Shown: one piece after another, positions 47,579 through 57,021 of the stretch
How the letters are laid out: each line of letters opens with the position of its first letter
Numbering within the stretch: the stretch's first letter is position 1
Source of the DNA: Candidatus Kapaibacterium sp.
GTDB taxonomy: Bacteria; Bacteroidota; Ignavibacteria; Kapaibacteriales; UBA7675
Length of the DNA stretch: 64,000 bases
Assembly: GCA_028284775.1 (NCBI GenBank)
Contig: JANQRB010000025.1
Coordinates: 62,001-126,000, forward strand
Direction: 5' to 3'
Notes under the pieces: model-generated
Seen by the model: only the letters and a program-made list of their open reading frames with translations
The model's database searches: none
Told to the model about the DNA's origin: nothing
Position numbers and translations under genes: made by a program

Positions 47579-47856
47579 AAGCAAAACGATCAATTGATCA
47601 CTTATCCGACTACGTCAACAAAGAGCAGCGAATAGGCTGCGCAAGCTACACGCTTCAGACGCGGCAGCATTCCGATTCACAGAGTATCGATCTGCCGGGG
47701 AATAGCCGTCGGCACACATATATAGGGCGCGAGTCTACAACATTCCCGTCACAATGGCAACCGCCGTCGGCAATCAGGCTAAACGCCGTTTCGATTGCAG
47801 TCGGATCGGCACACGGAAAGCTGAATAACAGTAGTTTCGCTAAAATGGCTACAGAA

Positions 47857-48702
47857 TCATCCAGGCGGCGCTGCAATCCACAACAGACCGGCAAAGGCGC
47901 CGTCGAGATCCATTCGTTCCAGATCGGGTAGATACATTCGTGAGACAAAGCCATCCAGGTACAGCGCATTGCGGCAGTTGAAACGCTCTCTGAACATCAG
48001 AGCGAAATCATAAAAGTTGACGGCTGAGCGTGATATCGCGAAGACCACTTCCCCATTTGGCGCAATGCCGACCCCGCTCCGTACAAAAGTGTTGGGCGAT
48101 CCTTCGCGGAATGCAGGGTGAATTCGGCCCTGGTGCAGCAGCATGGGTCCCGACTGTGTCGCCAGGATGACGCTATCCTGCAATTGCGCAGCTTCATCGC
48201 TTGTGAGGACTTTCACCTGCGACGGCGTCAGCACAAAAGCACCGTTCGGCTTGAGGAAGAAGTTACCCTTGCCCTCGTCGCGGTTGAGCGCTACCAGCTC
48301 CTTACCATCCGCGACGAACCAGCCGAGGGGCCGGCTTTCTTTCGTATAGATACCGGCATTAGTGGCAAACAGGAGGTGGCGATGCTGCTCCGCGAGCAAG
48401 GACCGCAAGCGGGCGATGGATCCGATCGGCCGGCCCTGCGCCTCCAGCCAAGCCAGAGAAATTTGTTGACGTCGGGGATCAACGATGCAACAGTCATATT
48501 CCGCAGCGCGAAAGCGCAGACGCCGTGCTTCGAAGCCCGCAGCCGACCGCTGAACCGGAAGAGTATCCGACTGAGGTACCTGCGATTGCGCGACTCCCCT
48601 GTTAACATTCGATGTCGCCGAAGAGGGATCCGTCGTAGCGAAACGATCGATGAAGATAAGCGCAATGGCAGCGATGGCCAGGGCGATGGTTAAGCGCCAC
48701 AT
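47857..48702 (-). CDS. Phosphodiester glycosidase family protein (NAGPA/DUF2233-like)
   Basis: A 281-aa protein of the phosphodiester glycosidase family, related to the enzyme that uncovers mannose-6-phosphate in animals and to bacterial DUF2233 proteins. An N-terminal hydrophobic helix (2-19) makes it exported or membrane-bound. Family motifs seen are ATNAGIY (about 114-119), GNFFLKPNGAF, ATQSGPMLL, VRSGVGIAPNGEVVF and ALYLDGFVSRMYLPD. In bacteria it is thought to act on exopolysaccharide or wall glycan phosphodiesters. The end of the gene lies 279 bases upstream of the propeller gene, on the same strand. Substrate not known. Confidence 0.92.
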   Translation of the reverse strand: MWRLTIALAIAAIALIFIDRFATTDPSSATSNVNRGVAQSQVPQSDTLPVQRSAAGFEARRLRFRAAEYDCCIVDPRRQQISLAWLEAQGRPIGSIARLRSLLAEQHRHLLFATNAGIYTKESRPLGWFVADGKELVALNRDEGKGNFFLKPNGAFVLTPSQVKVLTSDEAAQLQDSVILATQSGPMLLHQGRIHPAFREGSPNTFVRSGVGIAPNGEVVFAISRSAVNFYDFALMFRERFNCRNALYLDGFVSRMYLPDLERMDLDGAFAGLLWIAAPPG

Positions 48703-49145
48703 AATTTTCCGTATTGCGAATTGCGAATGCTCCTTTCCCCCAATTTAACACGATTAAAGGATTGACTCTGCGAAGCACGTGAAAATTTTGAAGAATCATG
48801 GAGCCTGCGGAATGGACGACGCGTGAGTCGACGTTACCTGCGCATCGGGCATTCAAGATATCCTGCCGGCCCGTCTTCGAAGCGAAGGAATTCTCATTCT
48901 TCGAACCCGTCCACTACCTTGTTGCGCTGTCTCGGATCTTGAAAAGGCCGGTGACGTTAAATTTGGCCCCTGGCAAAAAGAAGCATCGCGCCGCTCAGCC
49001 AAAGGCAATCTCCATGATTTTGCGCGAGCCCGGCTCCGAAACAAAAAGTCCCCCGGAGTACGGGGGACTTGTATGAGTTTATGGTGCACGGTATTGTCGG
49101 GCGCCGTTCCTGCGCGCATAGCGTGCCGACGGCGAAGGCCGGATG
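48703..49145. other. Intergenic region with terminator
   Basis: The region holds no credible gene; short frames on both strands overlap each other. The 100 bases at the right carry the strong terminator described separately for the 49146-55469 gene. The left part precedes the phosphodiester glycosidase and would hold its promoter; no consensus element is evident. Confidence 0.4.
49042..49070 (-). terminator. Rho-independent terminator after the 2107-aa gene
   Basis: Reading on minus, AAGTCCCCC, a 7-base loop and GGGGGACTT form a 9-base stem followed by TTTG and TTT. It lies about 75 bases past the stop of the composite adhesin gene. The stem is one of the strongest intergenic hairpins I noticed in the window. 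Confidence 0.85.
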
Positions 49146-52100
49146 TTAACGCCTGACTTGCAGAGGCGCGCTGACACTGCTGCCGCCATCGCCAGCCTGC
49201 GAGAGTTCCAATACCAGATAATACTGGCCGGCGCTGACCGGCGCACCATTCTTAAGGCGGGTATCCCAGATGAATTGGTGACGTCCGTCAGCCAGGGGCG
49301 CTTCGCTCAGGATCGTAATTGTCCGCCCGTTGACATCGACCACTCGCAGACGTATGTCGGCATCGGCGTAGAGCTCGAATTCGATCAGGGCTTCATCGCG
49401 GGCCGGGTTGGGGCTGATGCCCATGAAACGAGCGAGATTGCCGCCACTCTCTCCGCCGTTTTCGAGTGCAGAGGTATTGTCAAACGACAGCTTAATCGCC
49501 GATACGTTAACCGTCACAGTCGCGGTGGAGCTGCCGCCGTGACCATCGTCAATCGTGTAGTCGAAGGAGTCGCTGCCGGGCACGGCGCCCGCATCATAGG
49601 TAATCGTCGTGCCGCCGCCCGTAATCGACAGCGCGCCGAGGGTAGCGCCGGTAGCGCCCGTTATCGTTAGCGCTTGTCCATCCTTGTCGGCATTGGTCAG
49701 CAGCCCGCTTACGACCAGCGAGGCACTCGGCAGCACTGACAGAGTACCTTTGTCCAGGGCGACCGGCGCGCGGTTGCGCCAGATTACCGAAACGGCATTG
49801 TCGCCTCTGCTGCTGCAATAGATATGTCTGCTGTCGGCGGACACCGCGATTCCCTGCACCTGCCTCAGACCATCAGCGCCATCGACGCCGTCCTTTTCGT
49901 GATCGAGCACGGTCAGTTCGCCATCGGAGGCAGCGCGCGCAAATACGGTCAAGGCGTTGTCGCTTTCGGCGCTGACATAGACATTTTTGCCGTCGGCGGA
50001 CACACGCAGCGAGAAGGGCGCATCAAGCGCCGTACCGCCATTACTGCCGTCTTTATAGCGTTTAACAAAGCTGAGGCTTCCGTCGACGGAGCTGCGGTTG
50101 AAGAGCGCCAGCGCGTCATCGGCAAAACCGCTGACATAGACGTGCTTGCCGTCGAAGCTGCTGTGCACCGAGCTGGCCTGATTAAGGCCGTCCACACCGC
50201 CAATGCCGTCCCGCAGTCGCTCGACAAAGCTCAGTAAACCGCTGTTGAGATTGCGCTCGAACACCACAACGGCATTGTCGCCGTAGCCGACGGCATAGAC
50301 ATTTTTACCGTCGAGGCTGACCGTCAGATCGTGTGTCAGGTTTAGGCCGTCGACACCGCCGACGCCATCACGCTGTCGTTCGAGGTACTCCAATTTGCCG
50401 GTGCCGGCATCGCGCCTGAAGACGGACACCGTATGGTCGCCATAACCCGCGCAATAGAGGGATTTGCCGTCGGAGCTCAGGGCCAGTGCGATCGGCTGAT
50501 TCAGTCCAAGAATCGTCTTGCCGGCATCCTGCTGACCATGTCTCTTGCGTTCGACAAAACTCAGCAGTCCCGTTGTTGCGTTGCGCGCCAATACCACTAT
50601 TGACTTGTTGCCATAGGAGCTCACATACAGATGATTGCCGTCGGGGCTTATTTCCACATCCATCGGGAACTTCATCGAGGTGATACCGTTCTTGGCGTGC
50701 TGGGCGCGGCCGAGATAGCTCAGCGCACCGTCAGACGAGCTGCGACTGAATATCGCAATGGAATGGTCGCTGCGGCCGGCGACGTAAACATGCTTCCCAT
50801 CGGGGCTCACCGTCACCGAGCGGGCATAACGCAGGCCACGCACGCCGCCCGAACGATCCTTTTGCCGTTCGACGTAGTAGAGGTTCACAATGTCGGTCGA
50901 ATTAGAGACCACAACTTCCACCGTATTCCCGGTCACTTTACAGCCGTTGACGTCCTGAATTCGATAGCTGAATCCGTCGATGCCCTCAAAGCCGACATTC
51001 GGTTTGTAGGTCACGCTGCCGCTGCTGCTCCAGGTAGTAATGGTGCCATTGGAAGGATTGTTAACCGCGATGAGCTGCAGGCCCGTGCCGTCGTCGTTGC
51101 CCAGCACATCGAAGGTAACGCAAAAGTTGGCGACGGTCGTCAGGTTGGCGGTAACAGTAGCAAGGTCCATGTTGGCGGCAACATTCTTGGCTTCGACCAC
51201 CAAAATCGCGGCCTGGGTACAGCCCGCCTGCGAGGTTACATCCACCCGTATCTGCCCGGTCGTACCAGGTGCCCAGTCCACCGAAACGCTCGTGCTGTTT
51301 TGCCCGCCCAGAATGATGCCATTGACAATCGACCAGGAGTAGCTTGCGCCGGTCTGATCAGCGATGCTGTAAACAAGCGGCACCTCCGGGCAAGCGCAGG
51401 TAGCGCCGGTAATGTCGGCGGCGGGAACCGGCAGAACAGTCACGGTGAAATTCGTCGACACTGTTGCCGACGAAGCATCCTGGACCGTAACAGTTACGAC
51501 AGCACTGCCGACCTCGCCGCAATCCGGCGTATAGAAGAGTGTTGTTGTCGCCGCTGTCGGCGAAAAAATAAGATTGCTGTCCTGGATCAGCGATTGATCG
51601 CTCGACGTGGCGCTTAGTGTCAGCGTCGTAACCTGATTATCGATATCCGCGATAGCGAAGACCGACGAGCCGGTCGTATTCTGCGGAATCGAATTGTCGG
51701 CGATATTGCCGATGGTCGGCGGATCGTTAACAGGCGTCATTGTAATCAGAAAGGTCTGACTCGCGCTGGTGTTGTTATGCCCGACCCCAGTCTGACCGTC
51801 ATCACTGGCGCTAATCGTGACGAGCGCCGTTCCCACGGCGTCATCCGCCGGCGTGAAAAAGAGGTTGGCCGTCGTGCCGGTGGTCGAGTTAACAGTAGGC
51901 TGCTGCGCAAAGAGCGCCGGATTGCTGTTAATCAAATGAAAACTGACCACTTGGGTCGTCGTGGGATCGCCGTCGCTGACGCCAACGACGATCGAGGGAC
52001 TTGTTGTCGGACCGTTATCTTCCGGCACCACAACATTCCCCGAGGTCGTAAACACCGGCGGGTCGTTGAAGTTGTTAACAAGAACCAGGAATGACTGCGT

Positions 52101-55100
52101 CGCCGACGTGAAGACGCCGCCATTGGCCGGTCCGCCGTCGTCGCTCAGGCTCACGAAAACGCGGGCCGTACCGGTGGAATTATTCTGCGCCGTAAACAAC
52201 AGCGCGCCGGTCGAGCTTATCGAGGGCTGGCTGCTGAAGAGCAGGACGTTGTTCGTTGTCACATGAAATGTCAGGCTCTGCGTCGTTTCCGGATCACCAT
52301 CGCTGATGCTGGCTATAACACCGGCCTGAATAAAGGGACCGTTATTTTCCGGTACGATAACATTGGCCGTCGTCGCGAAGCTCGGAATGTCATTAACCGG
52401 CGTCACAGTGATAGTAAACTGCTGCGTGGCGCTCGTGTTGACGTGACCGCCGCCATTAGCGCCGTTGTCGCTCAAACTGACAGTCACGAGCGCCGTGCCG
52501 TTGGCATTGCTGGCCGGCGTAAATTCCAGCGTTCCATTTGTCGCCACGATACTGGGTTGCACGCTGAAGAGACTCGTGTTGTCATTCACGAGATGAAAAG
52601 TCAGCGTCTGAACGGACTCGACATCGCCATCGCTGATCCCGGTCGCAAAGGGCATGCTGTACGGACCGCTGTCTTCCAGGACCGTAACGGCGAGGCCGGT
52701 CGTAAACTCGGGCGCGTCGTTTAATGCGCTGATGACGATGTTAAAACTCTGGGTCGCCGAGGTCGGCTGTCCGCCATTGGCGGTGCCGCCGTTGTCACTC
52801 AGGGTAACATCCACCACAGCCGTGCCGGTCGAGTTGGGCGCGGATTGAAAGCTGATGTCGCCGTTTCCAGGGTTGATGGTCGGCAGGACGGCAAAGAGGC
52901 TCGTGTTGGCCGTCGTCAGATTGAAGGTCAAGGTCTGCCCGCTTTCGTCGCTGCTGCCGCCGGGGCCGAATCCCGCCGGCACCCAGGAGGCGCTCGTCAC
53001 GGAACCGCTGTCCTCCGGAAAGGAAAGATTGGGTCCGGTGCTGAAGACCGGCGCATCGTTAACGGCATTGACGGTCAAGGTAAACACTGTCGAACTTTGC
53101 AACTGACCGTCGTCGGCGGTAATGGTAATGTCAACCGTCCCGTTGGAGTTTGTCGTTGGTGTAAACTGAAACTGCGTCGTCGCGAGCGTTGCGCTGAGCT
53201 GCACGATGTTAGCGTTTGAGACAAGCGCGACATTGCCGGAGGTAGCGGTTAACTGCAGGTTGGCAATCGGCGACTCGGGGTCCGACAGAGTTACGGTTAC
53301 AGTCGTAGCATTATCTTCGTTCGTCGTCCGCGCGATATTGTTGGTAGCGATCGTCGGCGGATCATTGACGGCATTGACCGTCAGCGTGAAGGTCGTACTG
53401 CGCTGAAAGCCGCCATCGTCGGCGGTAATGGTTACCTGGGCGACACCAGAGGCATTCATCGCCGGCAAAAAACTAAATTGCGATGTCGCCTGTGTAACGC
53501 CGACCTGTGTGATATTGCCGTCCGGCAGCAGCGATTGATTGCTGGATGTCGCTGTTAAAGCAATGGTGTTAAGCGCAGTGTCGACGTCCACCAGCGATAC
53601 CGTCACATTGGTCGCAATGTCCTCATTCGTGCTGACGGCTGTATTATTCGTGGCTATGACAGGCGCATCGTTGACGGCATTGACGGTCAGGGTAAATGTC
53701 GCCGTGCTGACATTGCCGTTGGTGTCGCGAGCCGAGACAAAGATACTGGCAATCCCGGAGGCGTTTGTCACCGGTGTCACCTGAAAGACCGAGGTAGCGG
53801 CGGTTGCGCCCTGCTGCACGATACCCGCATCAGCGACTACCGACTGATTACCCGAGGTTGCCGTCAGCACCAGAGCGCTGGTCGCCGTAAAATCATCCGT
53901 AATGGTCACGCTGAGCGTTGTGGCCACATCTTCCTGCGCCGTCCGCGCCGTCTGGGTCGTGCTGACGACGGGCGGCTGGTCCGGGACGCCGGCCGTTGTA
54001 AAGTTCCAGGTCGAGTTGCCGGATATGGCGCCGAAGGTGGAGCTGAGCGGGCCGGTAAAGAGTGAAGACGGTACTTCAACATAGACGCCGATCGAGCCGG
54101 GCAGGTCGGATGTCGGGTTGATCGTAACGTGTTTTGTGCCGCCGCCGGTCATATTGCCGGTGCCGACGGACTCGATGAGTGTGTCATCGCTCGTGCGACG
54201 GATCGACACGCTGCCGGTGCTGATCGTGACGTTGTGCAGGAAGGACATTACGAGGTTGCTGGTGACCGGCACCAGAGTAGCGCCATCGACAGGATCGAGC
54301 GCCGCGAAGTTAAAATAACCGTCGAATTCAAATGCCCCGGCGTCGATGTCGCCGTCACGCACGTGAACGCGCTGATCCAGTGACGGTTCGGTAAATCCGG
54401 TCGTACCGAAGCCGGTCGCGAGACTGCCGACGCCGCTGATGGCAATCGTGCGCGTGCCGCCGCCATTGGCGGCCAGGGTGCCTGTCAGCCCGGCGCTGGT
54501 GTTGCCGCCCGCGACGTTGTCGCTGACGATGGTCGTGATGCCGCTCGGCGTATCCCGAAAGATATTGCCGCCGCGCGAAGTGGCCGTCCCCGTTCCGTTG
54601 ATGTCTACCGACAGCGTAGAAGGCGCGCCGCCGTGGTTAAATATGTTGTTTTGCAGGATAACCGTCTTGCCGTTGCCCAGGGCGTGGATGTCGCCGCCGA
54701 AGCTGGCGCCGCTGGCAGTGTTGGAGAAGAAGGTGCAGTTAACGACTTCCAGCGAGGGAGCAGAGCCGCCGGGAAAGGCGTCGATGACGATACCGCCGCC
54801 TTCATTGGGCGAAGAATTAGCAGTAAAGGTACAGTTGATAACAGTTACATCGGCATCCTCAAAGAGGTGAACCGCGCCGCCGCTGATGCCGCTGCTGGTC
54901 GTAATACTGTTGCCGGTGAAAAGACAGCGTGAAATAGTCGAAGTACCGGTGCCCGCGTAGAAAATTGCGCCGCCATAGTCAAAGCTTGTGGTGCCATTGC
55001 CGGACTGTGAATTGTTATCGACAAATTCACAATCAATGATATTCAGTGTTCCGCTGCCATCCATATAAATGGCGCCGCCGCCCTGAAACGTAAATCCGCC

Positions 55101-55469
55101 GCTGGCGAAGGACTCTTCGCCACCGCGGCCGTCTTCGAGCGTCAGCCCGTTGATTTCAACTGTCCCGCCAGCCGATACATGAAAAATCTGGGCGCTGTTG
55201 CCGCCGGAAATTGTTAACTCATCGGCGCCCGGGCCGTCGATGGTAATATTAACGTCAATCTCGATATTCGAGCTGAGCGTAATAAGAGATATCGATGCGT
55301 CGAACACGATGACGTCGCCGTTGGCGGCGTCAATTACCTCCTGACGCAGGGTTCCCGCACCAGCGTTGCCATTACTGGTCACCGTTCTCGTGATCGCATT
55401 GAGCGTCAGGGGCGCGGCGCACAACGCCATAAGAAGGGTACAAAGACAAAAGACAGTCGTCTTGCTCAT
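49146..55469 (-). CDS. Giant composite T9SS cargo: beta-helix, cadherin-like repeats and lactonase-type propeller
   Basis: 2107 aa, exported. A signal peptide (1-24) leads to a right-handed beta-helix (about 25-370; choice-of-anchor Q-like with repeated GGAI and CTFxxN turns), then a SbsA/Big_5-like Ig domain (about 380-495). About nine cadherin/VCBS-like repeats of 80-110 residues follow (NDAP and NDPP at each joint), then a PKD-like module with paired Cys (about 1320-1395) and another cadherin-like one. Residues about 1500-1880 are a YVTN/lactonase-type propeller (HVYVAGRSDHSIAIF, SPDGKHVY and related blades). A last cadherin module and a T9SS/FlgD-like end (GISPNPARDEA, AGQYYLVLEL) close it. 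ATG at 55469, behind GGAG. Adhesin-like; the propeller may bind a ligand but shows no lactonase metal site that I can assign. Confidence 0.88.
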   Translation of the reverse strand: MSKTTVFCLCTLLMALCAAPLTLNAITRTVTSNGNAGAGTLRQEVIDAANGDVIVFDASISLITLSSNIEIDVNITIDGPGADELTISGGNSAQIFHVSAGGTVEINGLTLEDGRGGEESFASGGFTFQGGGAIYMDGSGTLNIIDCEFVDNNSQSGNGTTSFDYGGAIFYAGTGTSTISRCLFTGNSITTSSGISGGAVHLFEDADVTVINCTFTANSSPNEGGGIVIDAFPGGSAPSLEVVNCTFFSNTASGASFGGDIHALGNGKTVILQNNIFNHGGAPSTLSVDINGTGTATSRGGNIFRDTPSGITTIVSDNVAGGNTSAGLTGTLAANGGGTRTIAISGVGSLATGFGTTGFTEPSLDQRVHVRDGDIDAGAFEFDGYFNFAALDPVDGATLVPVTSNLVMSFLHNVTISTGSVSIRRTSDDTLIESVGTGNMTGGGTKHVTINPTSDLPGSIGVYVEVPSSLFTGPLSSTFGAISGNSTWNFTTAGVPDQPPVVSTTQTARTAQEDVATTLSVTITDDFTATSALVLTATSGNQSVVADAGIVQQGATAATSVFQVTPVTNASGIASIFVSARDTNGNVSTATFTLTVNAVNDAPVIATNNTAVSTNEDIATNVTVSLVDVDTALNTIALTATSSNQSLLPDGNITQVGVTQATSQFSFLPAMNASGVAQVTITADDGGFQRSTTFTLTVNAVNDPPTIATNNIARTTNEDNATTVTVTLSDPESPIANLQLTATSGNVALVSNANIVQLSATLATTQFQFTPTTNSNGTVDITITADDGQLQSSTVFTLTVNAVNDAPVFSTGPNLSFPEDSGSVTSASWVPAGFGPGGSSDESGQTLTFNLTTANTSLFAVLPTINPGNGDISFQSAPNSTGTAVVDVTLSDNGGTANGGQPTSATQSFNIVISALNDAPEFTTGLAVTVLEDSGPYSMPFATGISDGDVESVQTLTFHLVNDNTSLFSVQPSIVATNGTLEFTPASNANGTALVTVSLSDNGANGGGHVNTSATQQFTITVTPVNDIPSFATTANVIVPENNGPFIQAGVIASISDGDPETTQSLTFHVTTNNVLLFSSQPSISSTGALLFTAQNNSTGTARVFVSLSDDGGPANGGVFTSATQSFLVLVNNFNDPPVFTTSGNVVVPEDNGPTTSPSIVVGVSDGDPTTTQVVSFHLINSNPALFAQQPTVNSTTGTTANLFFTPADDAVGTALVTISASDDGQTGVGHNNTSASQTFLITMTPVNDPPTIGNIADNSIPQNTTGSSVFAIADIDNQVTTLTLSATSSDQSLIQDSNLIFSPTAATTTLFYTPDCGEVGSAVVTVTVQDASSATVSTNFTVTVLPVPAADITGATCACPEVPLVYSIADQTGASYSWSIVNGIILGGQNSTSVSVDWAPGTTGQIRVDVTSQAGCTQAAILVVEAKNVAANMDLATVTANLTTVANFCVTFDVLGNDDGTGLQLIAVNNPSNGTITTWSSSGSVTYKPNVGFEGIDGFSYRIQDVNGCKVTGNTVEVVVSNSTDIVNLYYVERQKDRSGGVRGLRYARSVTVSPDGKHVYVAGRSDHSIAIFSRSSSDGALSYLGRAQHAKNGITSMKFPMDVEISPDGNHLYVSSYGNKSIVVLARNATTGLLSFVERKRHGQQDAGKTILGLNQPIALALSSDGKSLYCAGYGDHTVSVFRRDAGTGKLEYLERQRDGVGGVDGLNLTHDLTVSLDGKNVYAVGYGDNAVVVFERNLNSGLLSFVERLRDGIGGVDGLNQASSVHSSFDGKHVYVSGFADDALALFNRSSVDGSLSFVKRYKDGSNGGTALDAPFSLRVSADGKNVYVSAESDNALTVFARAASDGELTVLDHEKDGVDGADGLRQVQGIAVSADSRHIYCSSRGDNAVSVIWRNRAPVALDKGTLSVLPSASLVVSGLLTNADKDGQALTITGATGATLGALSITGGGTTITYDAGAVPGSDSFDYTIDDGHGGSSTATVTVNVSAIKLSFDNTSALENGGESGGNLARFMGISPNPARDEALIEFELYADADIRLRVVDVNGRTITILSEAPLADGRHQFIWDTRLKNGAPVSAGQYYLVLELSQAGDGGSSVSAPLQVRR

Positions 55470-55748
55470 GAAGAAAACTCCAACCGTGTAAAAAAGAAAA
55501 AACGATGGAGAACAAGCGAGGGTTTTTCCACTTCAGCCGATCATGCCACCTGGCGCGGGCTTTTTGTTGGACGCTTTGTTCTGTAGTCGACTGATAAAAG
55601 ACATGGCAACGTGCGGGTGTCGGGCAACGTTCATTGCCGCTCTTCAATCATAGTTTGGCATAATTTGGCATAGTTAGGGAAATGGCAAAGCCATTCCCCG
55701 GACAGACGCCGGGAAATGGCCAATTTGTTCCAACCATCGGCATACGAC

Positions 55749-56297
55749 TTAATTGCGCGATGGAAAGATACCCTGAAGGCAGATAATGTAGTTCAATGCC
55801 AACGAGGGCTGCATATTATTGTGAGCCTGGCCGCCGCCGGTATTGCTGATAGACAAGCTGTTCATCTGCGAGTTAGCCGTAGTGGCGTAGCGCGTGTTAA
55901 TGGGTTGCGCCGTTGGGCCACTGCCGGTCAGAGGTCCGGTACCGGGGAAATGGTTCTGCGGACTATTTTCATCGCCGCTATTACTGTCGTTGTTGCAATT
56001 GAGCGCATGGGTGTGCGGCGGTATCTGATTGACGGTAAGCGTCACCGTTGTTGTACCGGTTCTTTGACCGAGATTGTAGGTCGGCAATCCCGCTCCCGTG
56101 CCGGCGCCGATAGCCGTACGGCCGCGCAGATCCGGCAGTGCCATCGATGTGCGGCAGTCGCCGCCGTAGGTACAGCCGATGATGGAAAACAAAGCAGTGT
56201 TTGACGAAATAGCCAAAAGCTGCCCACTGCAAATCGCCCAGGTGCGCGGCGCGAAGTTGCCGGCAAAAAGACGAATCTCACCTATCATACCTTCCAT
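55749..56297 (-). CDS. Tail-collar domain protein (phage tail fibre-like), copy 1
   Basis: A 182-aa Tail Collar family protein (as in phage short tail fibres and microcystin-related MdpB-like proteins). The family start GEIRLFAGNFAPRTWAIC is at residues 6-23, then LPDLRGRTAIGAGTG, YNLGQRTG and the metal-type IPPHTHALNCNNDSN. It ends in LNYIICLQGIFPSRN. A paired Cys (CTYGGDC, about 52-58) is present here but missing in copy 2. No signal peptide. It lies 279 bases upstream of the 2107-aa gene on the same strand. AGAGG site 6 bases before the ATG. The pair may form trimeric fibres; no phage genes are near, so a cell-surface or secretion role is possible. Confidence 0.93.
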   Translation of the reverse strand: MEGMIGEIRLFAGNFAPRTWAICSGQLLAISSNTALFSIIGCTYGGDCRTSMALPDLRGRTAIGAGTGAGLPTYNLGQRTGTTTVTLTVNQIPPHTHALNCNNDSNSGDENSPQNHFPGTGPLTGSGPTAQPINTRYATTANSQMNSLSISNTGGGQAHNNMQPSLALNYIICLQGIFPSRN

Positions 56298-56472
56298 GTG
56301 ATACCTCTGAATTAGTTACAGTTGATGAACTGATTTAAAAAAAAGAACTGAGTTTCAAGCTTTCAACTACTTCATCTGACTGGCCCGCAGTGACGCAGCG
56401 GCGTCGGGCATCTTCCAGGGGCCTTTTCCGCTGAGAAAGCTATCAGAGCTGTCGAGAGCCCCACGTACATAT

Positions 56473-57021
56473 TTAATTGCGCGACGGATAAACTCCGAAC
56501 AGGCAGATAATGTAATGCAGTGCTAACGAAGGCTGCATATTGTTATGTGATTGCCCGCCCCCAACAGTGCTAATGGCCAGACTATTCATTTGTGCGTTGG
56601 CTGTCGCGGCGTAGCGCGTATTTTCGGGGCCGGCCGTTGGGCCGCTGCCGGTCAGCGGGCCGGTCCCGAAAAAGTGATTCTGCGGACTATTCTCGTCGCC
56701 CAAGTTAGAATCGTTGTTGCAATTAAGATGATGATTGTGGGGCGGCATCTGCGTGATATTCAAGAGCTCGGTCGCCGTGCCGGTCCTTTGACCGAGATTA
56801 TAGTGGGGCAGACCAGCACCCGTACCCTGGCCTATCGGAGCTCGGCCCCGCAGGTCGGGTAGGCCAAAGGTCGTTCGGCCGTCGCCGCCGTAGGTCGTGC
56901 CGAGAATGGAAAAGAGTGCGTCATTCGAGGAAATTGCCAATAACTGCCCTTCGCAAAAAGCCCAGGCGCGCGGCGCAAAATTTCCGGCAAAGAGCCGGAC
57001 TTCGGCAATTGTAGGATTCAT
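56473..57021 (-). CDS. Tail-collar domain protein, copy 2
   Basis: A 182-aa paralogue of the protein at 55749-56297, the same length and closely similar: IAEVRLFAGNFAPRAWAFCE at the start, TTYGGDGRTTFGLPDLRGRAPIG in the middle, then MPPHNHHLNCNNDSN, and the end LHYIICLFGVYPSRN. The two diverge mainly in residues 85-96 and 52-62. It is the first of the pair in transcription order; copy 1 follows after 175 bases. A GGAG site stands 6 bases before the ATG, in a leader that resembles that of the 2107-aa gene. Family and lack of signal peptide as for copy 1. Confidence 0.93.
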   Translation of the reverse strand: MNPTIAEVRLFAGNFAPRAWAFCEGQLLAISSNDALFSILGTTYGGDGRTTFGLPDLRGRAPIGQGTGAGLPHYNLGQRTGTATELLNITQMPPHNHHLNCNNDSNLGDENSPQNHFFGTGPLTGSGPTAGPENTRYAATANAQMNSLAISTVGGGQSHNNMQPSLALHYIICLFGVYPSRN

